Of a stretch of 64,000 nucleotides of DNA, positions 26,433 to 37,745 are shown one piece after another (the first letter of the stretch is position 1; the number at the start of each line of letters is the position of its first letter). The stretch lies in contig JACSYO010002007.1 of the NCBI GenBank assembly GCA_016806645.1, forward strand, positions 1,335,501 through 1,399,500. Reading direction: 5' to 3'. Below the pieces are notes generated by a model that saw only the letters and a program-made list of their open reading frames with translations, did not search any database and was not told the origin of the DNA. A program made the translations under genes and the position numbers. The stretch comes from Ophiodon elongatus. Taxonomy: Eukaryota > Chordata > Actinopteri > Perciformes > Hexagrammidae.

Positions 26433-27959
26433 GTTTTCACAAAAATTTGTAAAAAAGTAGGAGTTATGTAAAAAAAAAAAAAGAAAAGAAGTAACTAGAC
26501 GCTGTATCGACCTCCAGGACCAACGCTGATTAGTCTGATCGACCTCAAACAGTAACTTACTGTATTTTTTAAATTGCAGTAATTTACCGTTAACACATTA
26601 GAGGTAGTGCTACCGTAGTTTTACCTTGCAGGGCAGCTGGATTCTCGTGATGTCATGAGATTACAGGAGAATCGGGGAATCATATTTACCAGAGCATGGA
26701 CCAGTCAGCATCCTGGGAGGAGCTACTGACGGCTAGGGGCGTGGCTTAGGAGTGTGTGAGAGGAAACCACGAGGCGGCTGTTCCTTTAAAACAACAATCC
26801 TGGCCCCTGAAGAGATTAGTGTATAGATGCTGCAATAGCTCAGTTATATAAGAACGGGAGAGTATTTCTGAAATGATGAAAGATCAAAGAACGGCACTCT
26901 GGCAGGTCAGGTTATCTGTATTTAAGCTATGACGGCAATGTGGTGCTCATATAAGGATTTAACTTGATTGTAATGGTTCATCATGGGCTGTTTATGTAAT
27001 TGTAACTACATCAAACAGTTTACACACAGTCATACAAGCCTTCTCATCCACTAAGTAGCTCTACTAAAGCAGGTGTACACAGTCCATGCATGCTCACGTC
27101 ATGTGGACTACTGCCGCCCACCTATGAATTACAACTTATGGACCAGTTTATGCTGTGGGAATTTTCTTTCTTTGAGGGTATTTTGACAGACGCACTTGAG
27201 ATTTTCCACTCAGGTAAAGACCGAGTAAACAGACTGTTCTCTGAAGTGGAAACCAAAGAAAAGGAGGCACTTAACAAACCTTTTTATCCGCGAAATCTGA
27301 AGTGCGGGGAGAGTTAAATTCCTCCTTCCCACTCCTTCCTTTGTCATTTCTTTCCATCCACAAACCTTCACGAATACTCACCTCTTCTGTCCTCTCACAA
27401 TAATTTATTATCTGCTGCACAAAGAGAGAGAAAGTGCCAATAAAATAGTTTTATGATAGAACTTTATGATTGTAGTATAAAATGATGATCTGAGTCACAC
27501 ATGTCCAGTATATCTTCGCTCTCAGAGTTTCACTGTCCACTGTGGCCTCACAGTATTTCAGATTCCAAGAATCTGTCCAATGATGTTTTATTGGAAGTTA
27601 ATTTCAGTGAAGCAGTAAAGAGGTTTGAAAGTAAATTAGTTTTAAGTGGAAGCTGGTGTCAAAGAAAAGGTGTGTGATTTCTCTAAATTAAAAAAAAAAC
27701 AAAACAAAAAAAAGTAATTAAATGTGGAGAGAAAATCTCTCGGCTAAATGGTCCAATCTGAGTTTTTATGGAATTTCTGTGACTTGGAAGATGGAAAATA
27801 AATATTTTAGCGCTGCCAAGATGGAGTTTTGGCTGTGGAAAGGTGATTTTGGCAGAGAGATGAAGCAGGTTTGGTTGGTAGAAGTCCAGATATCTGAGGG
27901 CAGCAGGCAGGCGTCATGCTTGTTATGTCCAGAATAGCATCAAACAACATTAGCAAATA

Positions 27960-28370
27960 AATGTTAATGTGCTGCTTTTACCTTAGTCCGACTATACCAG
28001 TTGGGTTGGAAGGAAAATGTGATGGATTTAGTGTAGATCTTCTGTGCGTCTCAACTGTAATAACTTCCTAATTCTTCGGTGTGACCTTGATTACATCATA
28101 TAAATCCCTGCGCTGTATCCATGCAAATCAAAACGCAGTGAATGTGCAGGAATGGCTGACACGGTTCGCATTAATTATGAGGGCTTGCTCAGGTTTCCCC
28201 CACACATTTGAGAGATTTGATGGACATTTAAAAGTACAACACCCACATTATATCAAGTTTTTTTTTCTGCTGCATTCCCAGTTCTGCAAAGACCAGCTCT
28301 CCAGTTTGATAGAAGCAGAGAACTTGTGTTGCACAGATACCAGCTGAGGCAAACAGCGCCCTCTGTTGGG
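27960..28370. promoter_or_regulatory. Candidate conserved non-coding element
   Basis: Balanced composition and no repeat texture. It includes a POU/octamer word ATGCAAAT at 28121-28128 and a homeodomain-type ATTAATTATG nearby. Conservation is not shown; the call is from texture and motif words only. Confidence 0.25.
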
Positions 28371-29320
28371 CATCGCAGGCAACAACAGTTATGAGTTTGG
28401 CTTCTGTTTGGCAATGTGGACATTATTCTCTTCAGGGCTGCAAATAACCAGTTCTCATGATCAGTTAATTAAAATTACCTCCGGCCAAGATTTAGGACAT
28501 TTAAAAATTCAATTAACAAGTAAAAAATTATGTAAAAATTGGTAAAACAGCCCACTCAAACTGCGACGGACCAGTATGGAAATCACAATTTGACAGCAAG
28601 AGGCGTAAAGGAGCATCTTCGTAAGTTTCATAAATGTAAAAAGCTTTAATTATATTGAAGTTGAAATTACTTAGTAAGATGTACAACTGCAGAAGCTGGA
28701 TTACCAACTTGGTTTAGGTCAAATGCCCCGAGGCCCTGAACCATCAGGGGCCAAACAACTATTGAAATTGTGTGTGTGTGTGTGTTTTTTTTTCTCAATT
28801 AATAATTAGTTCTGCTGGAACAACTCATTGTGTAACAACTATTTCTCAAGGTCTGCAGCAGTTGGGATCTTAAAAGAATCCAAAATGCCGCTGAGAGGCA
28901 ATCCAAATGTTCCCAATCCTGTATTTTGCAGTTTTAAGGCCTTGATCATTTCAGTGTACATTGGGCCTCAAGCAATAACCACGATTACTCGTCAGACTCT
29001 TAGAAGAAACTTATCAATATGACTTGGGGGAGTGGATTCATCTAGGCTGGTATAGGTTTCAGTCAGACAAAATATATCAATGTGTTTATCTGATGTGATT
29101 CAGATTTGTTTCTCCTATTCTGCTGCACTGTTGCAGAAAACATCAGTACATATTCTCTTGTCATATATTCATATCACACGTTCTCCTCTGAGTGTCAGCT
29201 TCTTGAGCCGTGTGTTGAAGTGCGACATGTCGGATTCGTGCCTCATACAGTCAGGCGGGATGAATTACCTCGCGTTACTTTGCTTCGATTACTTTTATGT
29301 ACTTTGTGGGTCATTATGGG

Positions 29321-29680
29321 TTATGTGAAATGTTGTTGTGTTTTGTGAAAGCTTTGTTTTGTGAAATCTTGTGTTTTGTGATATTTTGTGTTTTGTGATA
29401 TTTTGTGTTTCGTGACAGTTTTGTGTTTTGTGAGATGTTGTGTCCTGTTAAAGTTGTGTTTTGTGAAACTTTTGTCTTGTGAAAGTTGTGTTTTGTGAAA
29501 CTTTTGTCTTGTGAAATGACAAAGTACCAAACTGCCTATTATTTCCCAATGCAGACCAACACGAGGTTTTAAGGCCGCTGAACATCCCTCGACGTCCTCT
29601 AATCACTCGAGAGACAAAACTTGAGAGCCTTAAAGGCGTCTAACAGGCTCTAAATGAGTGGCTGAAATGTTTAGCAATAT
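29321..29680. repeat. Direct duplication, copy B (360 bases)
   Basis: The same arrangement as 26188-26432, but the TTTTGTGAAA minisatellite is about 110 bases longer. The core differs from copy A by only a few bases, for example CACGAGG for CATGAGG and a small indel after GAACAT. Confidence 0.92.
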
Positions 29681-29689
29681 TTTTTTACA

Positions 29690-29960
29690 AACTAATCTGT
29701 CTATTTAAGATATTATCCCCGCCAATCACGAAGACGACACAGAGATGCCTATAGAAAGCCTCGCTAAGAGCTCAGCGCCTCATCAAAGAGAGATTCCTCA
29801 TCTATTCTGGGAGCCGAGCTGCCAATCATCCCCTCATCAGGCTCGCAGATTCATATCAGAACAGCTGTTACATAACCACGGCTAATCCACGTGTAATACG
29901 GACATACACACACACATAAACACACACTCTGGTAGACAATAAGGGCCGGCAGCTGCCACA
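29690..29960. promoter_or_regulatory. Candidate conserved non-coding element next to duplication copy B
   Basis: Complex, repeat-free sequence with balanced composition lies directly after the copy B core. It has no splice-flanked coding frame. The absence of low-complexity DNA over about 270 bases stands out in this AT-rich desert. Conservation was not tested. Confidence 0.25.
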
Positions 29961-31735
29961 CACACTCCGAGAGCCACAGATATAGACGAGGCCCCGAGAT
30001 GGATCCAGTTCAAGCACCGCAGTGCAAATGGCCTACTTAGAGTTTAAACTGGGCAATTAGAAACCTAATCAGGGCTCACTTTCTCACCCCCCGATGAACG
30101 TAATGAAATGCTCCCGTCCTCGTATAGGTGACACGGATTCACGGGGGCCAAAACAGCTGCGACTGCCTGTAAACAGCTCACGTCGGAATACGTCGACACA
30201 CGTGTGATCAAACTCCGCGGGAAGTGATTAAAAGGAAGAATTAAGAACGCGCTATCGTCCTCTTGCCTCATGTGGTTTATTATCAGGATCAACATTGGTA
30301 TTAATTGATGCTAATCATGAGCAGTGACTCAGTATTTTTAGAATACAGCAGAACTTCATCGTCGACCAGAGGGCCACATTGGGGGAAAGCAAACTAAATG
30401 TCCGTACTCCGTCATTGCTGGTCCTGAATTGGATTCACAGTCTCCATCTTCCCTCGTTGGTATAAACCAACAGACACATGTCAGTGAAACACACGTCTGT
30501 CACATAAACCGCTCTGCTGGTGAGCAGCAGCTGTCACCGGGGCAGTGAGTACTAGGGATACTGGTGTTACTGGGCTTTATGTAAATCCAAATGTTTAGAC
30601 AGTGTGGAGGGGATCGGGTATCTGCAGGACCATAATGAGTTTTTATCCGGACCTGAGCAGGAGATCGTGGAGAGAGTGACCCAAACTCTCTGAATAAGAT
30701 GCTCTGTCGTGAAATATCAGCAGCTGAAGCTCGGATTTAATCATTTCAGGTGTTTGAGGTTGTTTGGAGAGTTTTCCTTATCACAACCGTAGGACCGAGA
30801 GTATCATACGCTGTACGGATTGTAAAGCACCTTGAGGCAAATTTGTGTTATTGGGCTGTATGAAGAAAAAAAAAAAAACAGTCTTGAATTTCATAGAGAT
30901 ATTTCGCATCTCAGTCTCAATCTCTGCATAAACAGCATTCTTCCTCCGTGGTAAACACACAGATCTGTTAAAATAATACCCAAAACACTTGAACATCCTC
31001 ACCGTGAAGCTTCAACGATGCTTCATGTTCTCTGTGTTTTTCGGCTCTGTGATGGTAATTATTTTTCCCCTGCTGATTGATTATTCAAACGCCCCAATCT
31101 AAAGACTGCTTGATCACTCAGGGACACAGGAAGTGCTTTCGGCTGTCAAAATAAAGGCATGCAAAGTGTTGTGTAAATGTTTGTCAGCTGGTAAGCAGCA
31201 CACACGGTGTTCTTTGTTCTCGGGCGTGTTTTTATACATTTAGATTAGCTTAATGATGCATGTTCATGTTCAAGAAAGATAACATGATTACAGGTAATAA
31301 CAATGTTTTTATTCAGTGCGTAAAGTCATGATAGAAGGTGGGAGGAGTATTTAAATATTAAACTGTATTCAGTCGTATGAAGGTAGCACAGGAGATTAAT
31401 TCAGTGCCAAAAGCCATTTAGTGGCACAGAGCAGCAGAGAAATGCTGCATTCAGGTGCAATCAGTCGATTTTATAAAGCTGCAGCTTCCAAGAAGAGGTT
31501 GGATGCCATGAGAGGAAACCTTGGATGTTAAGTTTGTAGTAACTTTCAAACAGCAGCAGAGAGCACAAGGAGAATAAATGAGCGTGAGTTTCAGGTTGTA
31601 AAGAATGTATTTCCCAAATATCACAGTGTTGCATACTGACCACAGTTTAATATTTACAGGAATACCTTAGAGGCTCATCATAACATCTAAAAAAAACTAT
31701 TAAACATGGCTGCAAAATGTTCCCGGATATCATTT
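29961..31735. other. Intergenic, no gene seen
   Basis: Mixed-composition unique sequence. Short open frames here have no splice signals or recognisable protein motifs. Confidence 0.45.
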
Positions 31736-31739
31736 TATC

Positions 31740-31885
31740 TGACTTTAAATGATCTTGTATGGTTTCTATTTTAATTTATATTTATTTTAATTTATATATT
31801 TCTTAGTTTATCTTATTTTTGTGGTTGCGCTGCTGCAACACCTTCATTTCCCCTCTGGCTAAAATCTTATCTTATCTTGTAAATT
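31740..31885 (+). mobile_element. LINE 3' tail fragment
   Basis: GCTGCTGCAACACCTTCATTTCCCCTCTGG followed by short ATCTT repeats resembles the 3' end of fish L2-type LINEs, in which 'AATTTCCCC' precedes a short tandem tail. No coding part remains. Confidence 0.45.
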
Positions 31886-32239
31886 ACATTTACAGATAAA
31901 GAATTTGGTCAAAATAACAATTAAATGAATCAGATAAAACTGAGAACATGAAATCTCGTCATGCTCAGTGGCTCATTGTCCCATATAGCAAGTAATGTAA
32001 ACACGATCCATCATCGTCGATCATTGTATGCATCATGCATCTGTCAGTCCTGCACACTGTTGATAGACATTTCATTGCATGTGTATAAAGTAACCTAAAA
32101 GGATACTTTGCCCATTTAATATTCATAAATCTTTTATTCATCTACAGAACACCAGGTGTTGCAATTAGACATTGTGTTGCTGGTCACTTTTTGTTTGTCT
32201 ATATCTTTATTGTGTTATCTGTGTGTAAGTGCATTGAGA

Positions 32240-32242
<3 letters not shown>

Positions 32243-32316
<74 letters not shown>

Positions 32317-32386
32317 TACCACAGAGTCCTGTGTGTGTGTGTGCCAAAGAGCCAAGATAGAGTCCTGTTTCTGTTTGTGTGTGTGT

Positions 32387-32428
<42 letters not shown>

Positions 32429-32447
32429 CACATAGCCAAGACAGAGT

Positions 32448-32490
<43 letters not shown>

Positions 32491-32546
32491 CACAGAGCCA
32501 AGACAGAGTACTGTGTGTGTGTGTGTGTACCACAGAGCCAAGACAG

Positions 32547-32620
<74 letters not shown>
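32243..32620. repeat. Compound (TG)n block with a repeated 25-base interrupter
   Basis: Pure TG tracts alternate with five related interrupters at about 32317, 32342, 32427, 32489 and 32528, with core CCAAGACAGAGTCCTG. Tract and interrupter have been duplicated together, so this is a small higher-order repeat. Every frame through it is open and non-genic. Confidence 0.95.
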
Positions 32621-32623
<3 letters not shown>

Positions 32624-33049
32624 ACGGGCCCCTGAACGCAGCGCGCCTCCCGGGGCCCTCAGACGGTTTCCGCGGCCCTCCGACGAACACTTGCGGCCGA
32701 ACAGCTGGCGGAGAGCGGCGTGTTTTTCTTTGCGGGGCTCAATAATGCGGTGTTGGTTTACCAGCTCTGGGGATGTGGGCTCTCCCTTTGTAACGCTTAA
32801 CCGGAGACTTAGCGGTCTTTGTCCCGAGTTATATTTTAATTATCTGCTAAACTGCGGCTGAGGGCCATGTGGGAAAGAGCCGAGGACTGACCCCGGCAGC
32901 TGTCAATCACCCGCCAAGGAGGAGGACACTTCATATTCATGCACACAAAAATACCATATTTAATCAGGATTGAATTTAATTCATGTCGTTGCAAAAGCAA
33001 ATGTTAACAAGAGGAGTTTAATTCTCTTCTATAAGGTAATATATAAGGT

Positions 33050-33200
33050 ATATCAGAGGTAGAAGTATTCAGATAGTTTAAAAGTAGCAATTGAGTGTAG
33101 AAAAAGTACAATATTTCCCTCTGAGGTGTAGTGGAGTAGAAGTTTAAATTATAGAAATACTCATGTAAAATACTTAAATATTGTACTTAAGTGGACTTCA
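33050..33200. repeat. Fragment of the AGTACTCAGAT/AAGTAAAAGTA MITE family
   Basis: It shares ACAATATTTCCCTCTGAGGTG with 41027-41050 and resembles the fuller copy at 54668-55180. Ends are not defined. Confidence 0.5.
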
Positions 33201-36009
33201 CCAGGAGTCAGTGTCTAAAGTGGTGGTCTAAGATCACGTGAAGAAGAAACAAGCAGTTCAATATGAATACGTTTGTGTTTGACGCCATCTGTTGGTCATG
33301 AAATGAAAAAGACTCAGGATGACAAAGAGCCTAATTTTCTCAACTTTCAAAATGCAATTTTAATAAATTAAAGATTTTCAGACTTTTTTTTATAAATTCA
33401 GAAATATTCATTTTAATGTTTTTTTTTTTCTTTTCTAAATATCGAACAAAGTTGCTTATCTTGTTTCATCTTGAAAAAAATATATATACAATATAATCCT
33501 CGATATTTCTATTTGGCTATCTTACAGGAGGTTGGATATATATTCAGATTTTTTTTCATGATGTTTTTCAGAATAGTAAATACTGGCAGTTTACTTTTGA
33601 ACAAAAAATAATACTCAAAGTATTTTTTAAAAAGTGGGAACTTTCCCTTACTGTATAGTTTGGGTTCAGTTCATCACAAATCCAAAATGTGCCCGTTATG
33701 TTATTATTGTAAGATTTAAGATACATACTGAGGCATTTGGAAAATAATAAAAGCTCCAGAAAGATGTGACAATAAACATAACATACTTTATAAGATATAG
33801 TATTTATTGTATCTTATTGGGGACTCGGTATCTCACTTATATATGTACTTGATTTTACTTATTCAATGTATTTATTATATTTATTTATTATTGCACAAAC
33901 ACTGTACAGCTCTTCATTTTAAAACAGATTTATTTGACATATTTTACATTGTAAGTTTCTATTTTATATTTATGATTCTTGACTTCTGTTAATATGTGTA
34001 TTTTATTATTTATTTTATTTTATTTTATTTTATTTATTTATCTTACTGTGTTTATTGTGACACATTCCTTGAGCGGGATAACCCTAATTGACAATAAAAT
34101 ATATCTGATGGAGATATTTTACTCCTTGTTATAGTCTACTCCTGTAACCCTGACATATAATACAAAAAAATGCTCTTTGTGCCATATAACCTAACCTTAA
34201 AAATCTATAAATCATAAATTCCTCCCTCCTTTGCTGTGACTTAAAACATGTCTGCCTCGTAGCAGCTAATAGAGATCAGAATGTGGAGGAAAAACAAAGA
34301 AGAGAAGAAATGGAAATCTCCGTCTCGGGCTCAGAGGAAGCCCTCTCCTGCTGTCTGCTCGTCTGTGGTGAATATTAAGCGACGGCCGGATGATTTGTCC
34401 TTGTGTTTGTCCTCCTCTGATACTTCCTCTCTGGGCGTCACATCCCCCATGAAGAGGCTAATCTGCTCCCAGCGGGGCTCCTCCCAATGAAGAGCTGAGG
34501 AAAAAACACTCAGACGGGCGAGCTATTGTCCCCCGAGTCGACACAAACCATCCGGGCGTCTCAGAGCCGCCACCACAGTTCTCACTGTATTTATTTATTA
34601 TGTATGTATTTAACACACGAGCTCATCTTGTGCTGAGATTCAGTGTTTGTTTACAGAACTGTACTTTCATTTCTGTTCTCAAAAAAACAGGTTGTACTGA
34701 AGCAGACGGGAAAAATATCAAAACATTGGTGTATGTTTGACCATTTAATGGCTGGAAAAACTTTAAAATACATGCATATTTATATTTGGTACTTTTGTGG
34801 AGGAAGAAAATATGCTTTTAATCAGACTTGAGCCGTACTGAGACGTAAAAAGTAATAAAAAAACAGCAGTTTTTATGGTGGAAAACCCCCCAAAACATGT
34901 ACACGACTAAAAGAAAAAGTGGCTTTTGAAGATGTAGTTTGAGATCAATTGTTGCGTTTTGATGGCGTGGCATCTTGTTTACAAAACACCACAAAGATAA
35001 AATTATAAATATTTACATCCTGTGCAGGATGGAGAAACAAAATTGACTTCAAAACATTATTGCACAGTAAGAAAAATGTCTGTTGATGATTTACTTTTAG
35101 GGCCATTCTTTTGTTTTCTTTTTTTTTTTTAAATTACCTGCTAGCTGGAAAATATAAACAACCTGAGTTTCCATTGAGAAATGTTCAGATACAGACGCGT
35201 TTCTAGGCACATTTTTTCTTTTCTTACACCAGTTTTGAGGAGGAACCCCACTTCAGACCAACGCCAGCCTCAATACATCAGAATGCAATTAAGTTACGAA
35301 AAACATAATCTCATTAGAAAAAGGCAGCAACAATTTTCTGGACTAGAAAAGCTCTCAGCTTTCTCTCAAACACCGAGAACTAAATGCAACACCACAATTT
35401 GTTCTGTGGGCAAAAGGTAATGTAGTAAATGTAAAATAGTAACCAGTAGAAGTAGATGTGGTAAACAAGTACGCACACTTCATCTTATACAGTTACTTAA
35501 GAAGCACCAACGACACATTAAAAAGGCACTTTATTCTCTCAGGTGACTCTGTGGTCACCAACAAGCCCAAGAAGATGTCATTTTTTTTTTTTTTTTTTTT
35601 TTAAAAAACAGCTTAATGAACAGAAGGAGAAAGAAAGCGCGTGGAGAGCGAGCAGCCTCCCCGCGGTCTATCAGGGATTGAACTAATACAGTGGAACAAA
35701 AGAGAGAAGCACATCTAAAGTGGAGCGAGCGGGGCGAGTTTAACGGACCCCGTCTGAATGTTTGATGTCCCCGGGGGAACGCAGGAATCATGTAAGCCCC
35801 CTGTAATTTACTGTTTGGGGTTGCCTGGGTAGGGTTAATTCCCACGAGGACCTTCTCCCGGTGCTTTTATAAAGTCAGGATTTGTAGAGCTGCTCTCGTT
35901 GACCCCCTGCAGGTCACGAGGGCAGCAGAGCGGCGTGACCCTCCTCAGGACCGAGTGTGTGCAGAAGGAGACACAGTGATGGAAACGCTATTATTTACGA
36001 CCTAAGCAA
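33201..36009. other. Intergenic, AT-rich
   Basis: Contains a (TTTTA)n stretch at about 34005-34040, a poly-T tract at 35580-35602 and a moderately GC-rich, repeat-poor stretch at about 35640-35990. I recognise no gene. Confidence 0.45.
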
Positions 36010-37745
36010 CGATTTAAAGGTCCCATATTGTAAAAAAAAAAAAAGAAAAAAAAAAGGGAGATTTTTGCTGTCTTTATAAATACTGTGAAAGTATCTGAAC
36101 CCTCAATACTCACAGCCCGTATTCAGAAACTGTGTCTTTAAACGAGCCGTTAGGTTTTCTGCTCCGTTGTGACGTCACCATAACCCGGCTGTTCATAGTT
36201 ATACTTACGAAAATGAACGGGCTGTATTAGTTGTTTTGTTGCCTCAACCTGAATGAGTTGTTTTGTTGCCTCAACCTAACTAAGTCGTTTTGCTGCCTCA
36301 ACCGAAATGAGTCGTTTTGTTGCCTCAACCTAAATGAGTTGTTTTGTTGCCTCAACCTGAATGAGTTGTTTTGTTGCCTCAACCTAAATGAGTCGTTTTG
36401 TTGCCTCAACCTAAATGAGTCGTTTTGTTGCCTCAACCTAAATGAGTTGTTTTGTTGCCTCAACCTGAATGAGTTGTTTTGTTGCCTCAACCTAAATGAG
36501 TCGTTTTGTTGCCTCAACCTAAATGAGTCGTTTTGTTGCCTCAACCTAAATGAGTTGTTTTGTTGCCTCAACCTAAATGAGTTGTTTTGTTGCCTCAACC
36601 TAAATGAGTCGTTTTGTTGCCTCAACCGAAATGAGTCGTTTTGTTGCCTCAACCTAAATGAGTTGTTTTGTTGCCTCAACCTAAATGAGTTGTTTTGTTG
36701 CCTCAACCTAACTAAGTCGTTTTGTTGCCTCAACCGAAATGAGTCGTTTTGTTGCCTCAACCTAAATGAGTTGTTTTGTTGCCTCAACCGAAATGAGTCG
36801 TTTTGTTGCCTCAACCTAAATGAGTCGTTTTGTTGCCTCAACCTAAATGAGTTGTTTTGTTGCCTCAACCTAAATGAGTTGTTTTGTTGCCTCAACCTAA
36901 ATGAGTTGTTTTATTGCCTCAACCTAAATGAGTTGTTTTGTTGCCTCAACCTAAAGTTGTTTTGTTGCCTCAACCTAAATGAGTTGTTTTATTGCCTCAA
37001 CCTAAATTAGTTGTTTTGTTGCCTCAACCTAAAGTTGTTTTGTTGCCTCAACTTAAATGAGTCGTTTTGTTGCCTCAACCTAACTAAGTCATTTTGTTGC
37101 CTCAACCTAACTAAGTCGTTTTGTTGCCTCAACCGAAATTAGTCGTTTTGTTGCCTCAACCGAAATGAGTCGTTTTGTTGCCTCAACTTAACTAAGTTGT
37201 TTTTTTGCCTCGACCTAAATAAGTCGTTTTGTTGCCCCAACCTAAATGAGTCGTTTTGTTGCCTCAACTTAACTAAGTTGTTTTTTTGCCTCAACCTGAA
37301 TGAGTCGTTTTGTTGCCCCAACCTAAATGAGTTGTTTTGTTGCCTTTAACCTAACTAAGTCGTTTTGTTGCCTCAACCTAAATGAGTTGTTTTGTTGCCT
37401 TTAACCTAAATGAGTTGTCGACACGTGTTGCTGGATCTTCTTGGCAAGTCACAAAAGAAGTGAGGAATAACTTTACACAACAACTATACAAAACAGGGCT
37501 GCACGGTGGTGCAGTGGCTAGCATTTTACAGTTGTATTTCCAGTTGCAGTGTATGTGAATGACATTAGCTGACAGGAGGTAAACGTGGAGCCAAGCTGTT
37601 GCCTAGCAACGCAATTCTGTTGAAACGCTCTAAAACGGAGCGTTTTCAGACAGGTATGTTCAGAAGAGTTTTTTGAGCATTAAAGAACGTAAACATGATC
37701 CAGTAGAAAAGTATGAAGCTGGAAATGAGCACATGTCTCCTTTAA
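36010..37745. mobile_element. MITE-like element split by a minisatellite
   Basis: The left part 36010-36225 begins TTAAAGGTCCCATATTG, and the right part 37426-37745 ends in a related inverted sequence (ATGTCTCCTTTAA). Both halves belong, from memory, to one very common fish repeat. In-window support is that GACAGGAGGTAAAC through TTGCCTAGCAACGC (about 37571-37612) matches, in reverse, 41755-41830. The 27-bp array at 36226-37418 sits between the halves, and a short SINE-like phrase (GCACGGTGGTGCAGTGGCTAGC) at about 37500 is also nested. Confidence 0.6.
36226..37418. repeat. 27-bp minisatellite, about 44 copies
   Basis: The unit is GTTGTTTTGTTGCCTCAACC plus TAAATGA, with common variants GTCGTTTT, CCGAAATGA and CCTAACTAA. 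Because 27 is a multiple of three, the array is open in one frame on each strand (repeating FCCLNLNEL or RLRQQNNSF), which gives long false ORFs. It degrades towards the right end, with unit-length changes from about 36950. Confidence 0.96.

Noticed and set aside
32156..32861. Cys/Val- and His/Thr-repeat frames
   Set aside because: They are translations of (TG)n in several frames on both strands.
36231..37010. 259-codon plus-strand and 222-codon minus-strand open frames
   Set aside because: They are products of the 27-bp array; the period is divisible by three and units lack stops, with no start context, splice sites or known domain.
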